Made by a program: the position numbers and the translations under genes
Origin: JAICWP01 sp035278025
GTDB taxonomy: Bacteria; Acidobacteriota; Terriglobia; Terriglobales; Acidobacteriaceae
NCBI GenBank assembly: GCA_035278025.1
Contig: DATEJK010000006.1
Location: 1 to 64,000, forward strand
Reading direction: 5' to 3'
Length of the DNA stretch: 64,000 nucleotides
Shown: in pieces, positions 59,889 through 64,000 of the stretch
Position numbering within the stretch: the stretch's first letter is position 1
Layout of the letters: the number at the start of each line of letters is the position of its first letter
The notes under the pieces: model-generated
The model's database searches: none
The model's input: only the letters and a program-made list of their open reading frames with translations
Told to the model about the DNA's origin: nothing

Positions 59889-60386
59889 TCAGTACAACTG
59901 CAGGAACGCAGTACCGCGTGTAACGTTAAGCAAGTTGGCGACCGTGTAAGACGGCAACCGGGGCAGCCAGCGCAATTGATAGGCGCAAGTCACGCTCACC
60001 CGGGAATAACGAGGGGTGCTGTCGCTGGGCGCCTGATAGCTTTGATTTACGTTGACCGTCAACGTCGAGCACTGCTGTAATCCGCTGCCAATCAGGCCGT
60101 TGTTTTGCGCGTAATTGGCCACGCCCTGGCACACCGCGTTCGTACTGGTCAGGGTGTTGCTTTTGAAGGTACAAGTCACCTGCGCGTTCTGCTTCATCGC
60201 CGACGGCGAGTACCAGGCGAGGGTCGCCAGACGCGCCCCCTCACGCGAGGCGTTAGCCACCACTTCGTACACGCGGAACAGGTTCGCGCCTTCGGCTGCT
60301 ATCAGGGATAGGAGAATAATGAGGGGAAGTGCAACGGCAAACTCCGCCAGTTGCGTTCCGCTTTCTTGCGAGCGATAGCGTCTCAT
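59889..60386 (-). CDS. TadE-like pseudopilin
   Basis: This 165-aa protein starts at ATG 60386 as MRRYRSQESGTQLAEFAVALPLIILLSLIAAEGANLFRVYEVVANASREGARLA, the TadE layout: a short basic head, a Glu in the hydrophobic helix (AEFAVALP), and the downstream REGAR motif. Its start overlaps the preceding stop by one base (TGATG). A longer upstream frame covers the previous gene and was excluded. Confidence 0.82.
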   Translation of the reverse strand: MRRYRSQESGTQLAEFAVALPLIILLSLIAAEGANLFRVYEVVANASREGARLATLAWYSPSAMKQNAQVTCTFKSNTLTSTNAVCQGVANYAQNNGLIGSGLQQCSTLTVNVNQSYQAPSDSTPRYSRVSVTCAYQLRWLPRLPSYTVANLLNVTRGTAFLQLY

Positions 60387-60922
60387 CAGTTCGCCTCCGA
60401 GCGCATGACTGCGGAGGCCGTTAGCGGAAATCGCCAGCCCCAGAACAATTGCACCGTGCGATGCACTTTCACCTGCTGGTAGGTTTCCGCCCCGCACAGG
60501 CCGGACTGCGTCTTGCAGTTGTAGGGCAGCGGAACCGTGACCGTGCATTGACCGATATATATGTTTTCGGTAGATACAGCCGGCTGGGTACCGGAAGCAG
60601 AGGGGCAGGTTCCCGTGGCCAGCGTGGCCGGTGAGCCGCCATTGCAAGCCGAAATCTGTCCGACGCCAAAAATGCCAGCCCGGATCTTGTCGCAGACCTT
60701 CGCTGCCACCTGAGCGCTGGTGGGCAGCGAATAAGCCATGTTTGGGGTGGTATCAAATGGGTTGGGGGTGACCGCATACCTCGCCCCTTCCCGCACCGCG
60801 CCTACCATGGTGTGATAGACACTGAAAACCAACCCGAACTCGAAGATGGCCAGAACCAACAGAAAGAAGACGGGAAGAACCAGAGCCGCTTCCACAATCG
60901 TGGCACCGCGTTCACTTCTCAT
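60386..60922 (-). CDS. TadE-like pseudopilin (first of the set)
   Basis: This 178-aa protein has the pattern MRSERGATIVEAALVLPVFFLLVLAIFEFGLVF and REGARYAV, clear TadE markers. The cysteines of the C-terminal part (CNGGS, CPSAS, CTVTV, NCKTQSGLC) may form disulfides. ATG 60922 was chosen; ATG 60958 (MAEGYPSDE) is in frame and possible. Tad secretion ATPases and TadB/C are not in the window. Confidence 0.78.
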   Translation of the reverse strand: MRSERGATIVEAALVLPVFFLLVLAIFEFGLVFSVYHTMVGAVREGARYAVTPNPFDTTPNMAYSLPTSAQVAAKVCDKIRAGIFGVGQISACNGGSPATLATGTCPSASGTQPAVSTENIYIGQCTVTVPLPYNCKTQSGLCGAETYQQVKVHRTVQLFWGWRFPLTASAVMRSEAN

Positions 60923-61276
60923 GGGCCTAGACTCGTCCGAGGGATAACCCTCCGCCATTTTCAGGCGGATATTGCCCTGCAACGAATTTAGTGCATTTCT
61001 GCTTCCACACCTGAACACCCAGGGCAAACAACGGCCAGCAATAGCGTTTGCCGCAAACGTCGGCTGTTCAATGGGTTGATGGATGTGCAAGGGTTTGCGT
61101 TCGCTTCACTGTCAAAGGCGGGTGAAAATAGTTGCAGTTCTTGTGTTGCCAAGGGAGCTATTGGAGGACACTACCGTTGGAAGTAACAGTCAGAGGAATC
61201 GGCAGAGTGAGTATCTCCCCCACCCTGCATGGGCGTACGTCCACGCAAGCAGAATAATTAATAAGGTCTGCCCGTC
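60923..61276. other. upstream region of the Tad-like genes
   Basis: This 354-bp gap lies upstream of the pseudopilin genes and downstream of the cytochrome gene. A TTGACA (61115-61110) exists on the minus strand but lacks a -10 box at the right distance. An A/T-rich patch sits near 61253-61265. No gene is supported. Confidence 0.35.
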
Positions 61277-62158
61277 TCACCGCGAACACTGGCTTTGGAC
61301 CTGGTTATCATCTCCCGCCCGGCGTTCGGACGCAGCACTGATCAGATAACTGGCGATGTCGTCCAATTCAGCGCGCGTCAGAGTCCGCCTGTAATTCAGC
61401 GGCATTAACGGTTCCGGGTCGTAGTCAAGCGATTGCAGGTCCGATCGCAGGAAGAGATGGAAGGCGCCATCCAGCGATTGCAATTGCACCGAAAAATTGT
61501 CCTCATTGCGAACCACACCGGTGTACTTCCCGCCGCCGCGGGTAGTAAGAGTCGCCACCTTTGCCCCGGACCGCGGGCTGGCATCCGGGGCCTCCACTGC
61601 GCGGCGGATTTCATCAGCAGAGTGGTTACAGCCGTAGCTGGTTAAGTCGCCGGCGATGAATCCTCCCTCGCCGTGAACCATATGACATGCGGAGCATTTT
61701 GCCTTTTTGAAAAACAGGGACCGCCCTTGCACAGGACTGCCGGGCAAACGGACCGCAGCGGGGCCGCTTCCTTGCAGAGCGCGAATATGAGCCACCAGCG
61801 CTTGGAGTTCGGATCCCCGCAAATGGTGAAACGCGGGCATGCCGGTGCCGGAAACTCCGTTCAAGACTATGCGGGAGATTTGCCCGTCTGACATGCGTTG
61901 CACCTCCCTGACTGTAAGGTCCGGCGCGCGCTCGCCGCCCCGCCCATCCAATCCGTGGCACCCGGCACAACTGGAGGCGAAGAGCTGTTTCCCTCTTCCA
62001 GATAGCGCCTTACTTCCCTCCTTTTTCCGGGGCTGGCGGGAAGCGCGGACTTGTGGCCATACTGGGAAGACTGCGAGCAGGCACAGCACGGCGCCAGCCA
62101 CCCTATAGATGAGAGGGCGAACCGCAAATCGGTTTTGTGCTGTTCTTACCGGACTCAC
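61277..62158 (-). CDS. exported dihaem c-type cytochrome
   Basis: This 293-aa protein has a hydrophobic N-terminal segment (YRVAGAVLCLLAVFPVW) and two CxxCH haem sites: SSCAGCHGLDGRGG in domain 1 and AKCSACHMVHGEGGF in domain 2. It would carry electrons in the periplasm. The only start near the N-terminal segment is GTG 62158, preceded by AAGGTG. It lies near a PQQ-dependent dehydrogenase, for which it could be the electron acceptor. Confidence 0.85.
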   Translation of the reverse strand: MSPVRTAQNRFAVRPLIYRVAGAVLCLLAVFPVWPQVRASRQPRKKEGSKALSGRGKQLFASSCAGCHGLDGRGGERAPDLTVREVQRMSDGQISRIVLNGVSGTGMPAFHHLRGSELQALVAHIRALQGSGPAAVRLPGSPVQGRSLFFKKAKCSACHMVHGEGGFIAGDLTSYGCNHSADEIRRAVEAPDASPRSGAKVATLTTRGGGKYTGVVRNEDNFSVQLQSLDGAFHLFLRSDLQSLDYDPEPLMPLNYRRTLTRAELDDIASYLISAASERRAGDDNQVQSQCSR

Positions 62159-62246
62159 TGCGAAACACCTTACCTGATCCAGGCTTTCCCCGGTTGTGGC
62201 AAGCCTGGAAGAAAGAAGCCCGATCCCATACCAGTGAGGTGGGGAA

Positions 62247-62699
62247 TCAGTGTTCTTTTACCGCAATTGCGGAGATCTCAATGCGCGCATGATTTACCAG
62301 GCCAGCGGCTTGCACCGTGGTGCGCGTGGGCTTGGGGTCGGGAAGAAAACCCTTGTAGACCTTATTCATCTCCGGAAACTCATTGATATCGGCGAGGTAT
62401 ACGTTCACCGCCACGATGTCTTTGAGTTCAAAGCCGGCCTGCTTCACAATTCTCGCGATATTTTCCAGGGTAGCCTGGGTCTGTTGGCTAATCCCGCCCG
62501 GCTTCAACTTGCCCTGCTGGTCAGTTCCCTGCTGCCCGGAAACATAGAGGGTATTGCCCACTACGATGCCGTCGCTGAATGGAAGACCCTCGCCTCCTGC
62601 TATAACTTTCTTTTGCTGCGCGCAAGCCAGCGACGCGAAGGTCATGCAAAACAGCGCTAAGACTGCCAGACCAAAAACTGCAGAAGATTGCCGCCTCAT
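62247..62699 (-). CDS. exported RidA/YjgF-family protein
   Basis: This 150-aa protein has a signal peptide (FGLAVLALFCMTFASLACAQQ) followed by a complete RidA fold: LPFSDGIVVGNTLYVSGQQG, QTQATLENIARIVKQAG, NVYLADINEFPEMNKVY and the C-terminal RTTVQAAGLVNHARIEISAIAV, where the conserved arginine (IEISAIAVK context) is present as NHARIEI. RidA normally deaminates enamines in the cytoplasm, so export is odd. ATG 62699 follows AGGAGAAA. It is divergent from the RraA-like gene. Confidence 0.85.
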   Translation of the reverse strand: MRRQSSAVFGLAVLALFCMTFASLACAQQKKVIAGGEGLPFSDGIVVGNTLYVSGQQGTDQQGKLKPGGISQQTQATLENIARIVKQAGFELKDIVAVNVYLADINEFPEMNKVYKGFLPDPKPTRTTVQAAGLVNHARIEISAIAVKEH

Positions 62700-62802
62700 G
62701 TTGAATTTCTCCTTTGCGGCCGGAGGTCGTTTCCGGCCTGCTCTTTCACACCGGGCAAAACGATGGTAGAGTCCGCGCACATATATACAACCTGGAGGGT
62801 TC
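62700..62802. promoter_or_regulatory. divergent promoter region with a 5' UTR hairpin
   Basis: The 103-bp gap separates two divergent exported-protein genes. It holds GGCCGGA-ggtcgtt-TCCGGCC (62718-62724 and 62732-62738), a perfect 7-bp stem that is in the RidA leader just upstream of its ribosome-binding site. A TATATA word sits near 62782-62787 and could be a -10 box for either gene. A -35 box is not convincing. Confidence 0.4.
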
Positions 62803-63582
62803 ATGAACAAATTTTCTTTTCCCGCAGGGACAAAACGAACTTCCGGCTTATGCCTGCTGGTGTTGATGCTGGCACTGGCGGTGGCGGCCGCCGTGGCCTA
62901 CGCCCAGGCTCCCAGTGCTGCGTCTAACAATCCCGCCACCGCGCTCCTCGACGGGTTCCGGCACGTCGAAGTCGCCTCAGTTTCCGATGCGGTAGAGCAG
63001 ATCACCGGGAAGAAGATGTACATGACGCATCAGATGCGCCCCATTTTTCCCGCCAAGTTCGCCGGCTCTGCCCTCACCGTATTGCTGAAGAAGGACGAGG
63101 GGAACCGCGACCCCAAAGCGCTCAGCGGCATGGTGGCCGCCATTGACCAGGGCAAGGCCGGCTCGGTGTACGTCATGGTGGTGGAGGACGGCGCCAATAT
63201 CGCCGGCATGGGCGGGTTGATGGGAACCGCCATGGCAGCAAGGGATTTTTCGGGCGCCGTCATTGATGGAGGCGTGCGCGACCTGCCGCAGCTTCGCAAG
63301 ATTGCCTTTCCAGTCTTTGCCACCGGCGTTGTTCCATCCACCTCGGTGGGACACTATCGCTTCGCCGGCGCTAACATTCCCGTGGTCTGCGACGGCGTAA
63401 CCGTTAATCCAGATGATATTGTAGTTGCCGATTCCGATGGCGTGGTCGTGGTTCCACGCGGCAAAGCACAATCCGTTCTGGCCTTGGCCGAACAAATGGA
63501 CTTCAAGGAACACTCGATGTATTCCTACATTGAAAAATACAAATCGCTCGGCGAAGCCATCCGCAAGTTTGGGCGCCTGTGA
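62803..63582 (+). CDS. exported RraA-like protein
   Basis: This 259-aa protein has a signal peptide (SGLCLLVLMLALAVAAAVAYAQ) and an RraA-family core with the aldolase-type motif G-x20-R-D (GGLMGTAMAARDFSGAVIDGGVRD) and the late DGVTVNPDDIVVADSDGVVVVP. Such proteins are usually cytoplasmic, acting as 4-hydroxy-4-methyl-2-oxoglutarate aldolases or RNase E regulators. A periplasmic copy cannot touch RNase E. ATG 62803 follows GGAGG. The start of a PQQ dehydrogenase gene is 12 bp beyond its stop codon. Confidence 0.85.
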   Translation: MNKFSFPAGTKRTSGLCLLVLMLALAVAAAVAYAQAPSAASNNPATALLDGFRHVEVASVSDAVEQITGKKMYMTHQMRPIFPAKFAGSALTVLLKKDEGNRDPKALSGMVAAIDQGKAGSVYVMVVEDGANIAGMGGLMGTAMAARDFSGAVIDGGVRDLPQLRKIAFPVFATGVVPSTSVGHYRFAGANIPVVCDGVTVNPDDIVVADSDGVVVVPRGKAQSVLALAEQMDFKEHSMYSYIEKYKSLGEAIRKFGRL

Positions 63583-63594
63583 TTGCGGCCGGTG

Positions 63595-64000
63595 ATGAGG
63601 CCGATGCCAGACGACATCCAGGCAAGCACCCATTTGAAGCCGGCGGCAAAGACCCAGCGTCCCGGGGGACATCTGCGCACGTTGCTTTTGACGGTGTTGC
63701 TCGGCGCATTGCTTTGCCCTCTGGCCGCCTCTCAGAGCAGCTCAGAGATTTCAGCCGTCATTGACGTTCAGCCCGCGGACCTGCGGGCGCAGCCGGTGGC
63801 AGCCAACTGGATTTCCTATAACGGCGACTATACCGGCCGGCGCTATAGCAGCCTGGGTCAGATCCATACCGGCAACGTCGGCCATTTGCGCGCACAATGG
63901 GTATTTCACTCGCCGCTGCCCAGCGCGCTGGAAGTTACGCCCGCCGTGGTCAATGGCATCATGCTGGTCACCGCCGCTAATGACAGCTTTGCCCTGGATG
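63595..64000 (+). CDS. PQQ-dependent dehydrogenase, N-terminal part
   Basis: This gene is cut by the window end. The visible 135 codons start MRPMPDDIQAS, have a signal-like segment (LRTLLLTVLLGALLCPLAAS), then NWISYNGDYTGRRYSSLGQIHTGNV and LRAQWVFHSPL, the first blades of the quinoprotein alcohol dehydrogenase propeller. The later PQQ-binding and metal-binding residues are off the window. ATG 63604 is an alternative start. It oxidises alcohols or aldehydes in the periplasm, probably passing electrons to a cytochrome c. Confidence 0.8.
   Translation, partial: MRPMPDDIQASTHLKPAAKTQRPGGHLRTLLLTVLLGALLCPLAASQSSSEISAVIDVQPADLRAQPVAANWISYNGDYTGRRYSSLGQIHTGNVGHLRAQWVFHSPLPSALEVTPAVVNGIMLVTAANDSFALD

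Noticed and set aside
61023..61037. Sigma-54-like sequence TGGCCGTTGTTTGCC before the Tad-like genes
   Set aside because: The GG-to-GC spacing is one base too short for sigma-54, which is strict about it.

Overview
The window is a GC-rich bacterial chromosome segment with no rRNA, tRNA, CRISPR array, insertion sequence or phage gene that I can see. The gene content points to Acidobacteriota (probably class Terriglobia). It has a TonB-dependent receptor with an N-terminal carboxypeptidase-regulatory-like domain (Oar type), a secreted sortilin/BNR-repeat protein, many Tat-exported redox and hydrolase proteins, and dispersed intergenic repeats ending in 'aggatgaca'. The phylum is inferred from this pattern, not proven.

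Layout. 1-3500: the end of an alpha/beta hydrolase, a CCA-adding/poly(A)-polymerase-type nucleotidyltransferase with a long basic tail, and two small conserved or secreted proteins. 3806-9006 (minus strand): a tightly overlapping operon for D-hydroxyproline degradation (three-subunit dehydrogenase, deaminase, ketoglutarate semialdehyde dehydrogenase). 9109-16667: a sortilin-like protein plus sugar genes (AraD, GalM, GH27 alpha-galactosidase, HAD phosphatase). 16932-20242 (plus strand): a pyrimidine-type operon (beta-ureidopropionase-like amidohydrolase, NCS1 transporter, nucleoside hydrolase). 20465-32650 (minus strand): a secreted or periplasmic set made of a spermidine-dehydrogenase-like flavoprotein, two tandem Tat-signal paralogues, the TonB-dependent receptor, a Tat amidohydrolase and a CocE/NonD hydrolase.

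32760-57685 (minus strand) is the dominant feature. It is a 25-kb exopolysaccharide locus of 19 genes, mostly overlapping or a few bases apart, that ends at a strong intrinsic terminator at 32705-32734. It encodes export and chain-length control (Wza-like, Wzc-like tyrosine kinase), two Wzy/O-antigen-ligase-like proteins, a phosphoglycosyl transferase that would start the repeat unit, several glycosyltransferases, three methyltransferases, a deacetylase, a GDP-mannose 3,5-epimerase, and two unusual multidomain proteins. One is a glycosyltransferase fused to a Wzx-type flippase. The other joins a nucleotidyltransferase-like region, a thymidylate-kinase-like P-loop domain and an aminoglycoside-phosphotransferase-like kinase. 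A PilZ gene is divergent from the locus across a 644-bp region containing strong inverted repeats.

58674-60922: three TadE/TadG-type pilus-associated genes. 61277-64000: a dihaem cytochrome c, divergent exported RidA-like and RraA-like proteins, and the start of a PQQ-dependent dehydrogenase cut by the window end.

The best candidates for undescribed biology are the two fusion proteins at 42493-47709, the structured leader at 57686-58329, and a hairpin at 7652-7671 that hides the ribosome-binding site and start codon of one dehydrogenase subunit.
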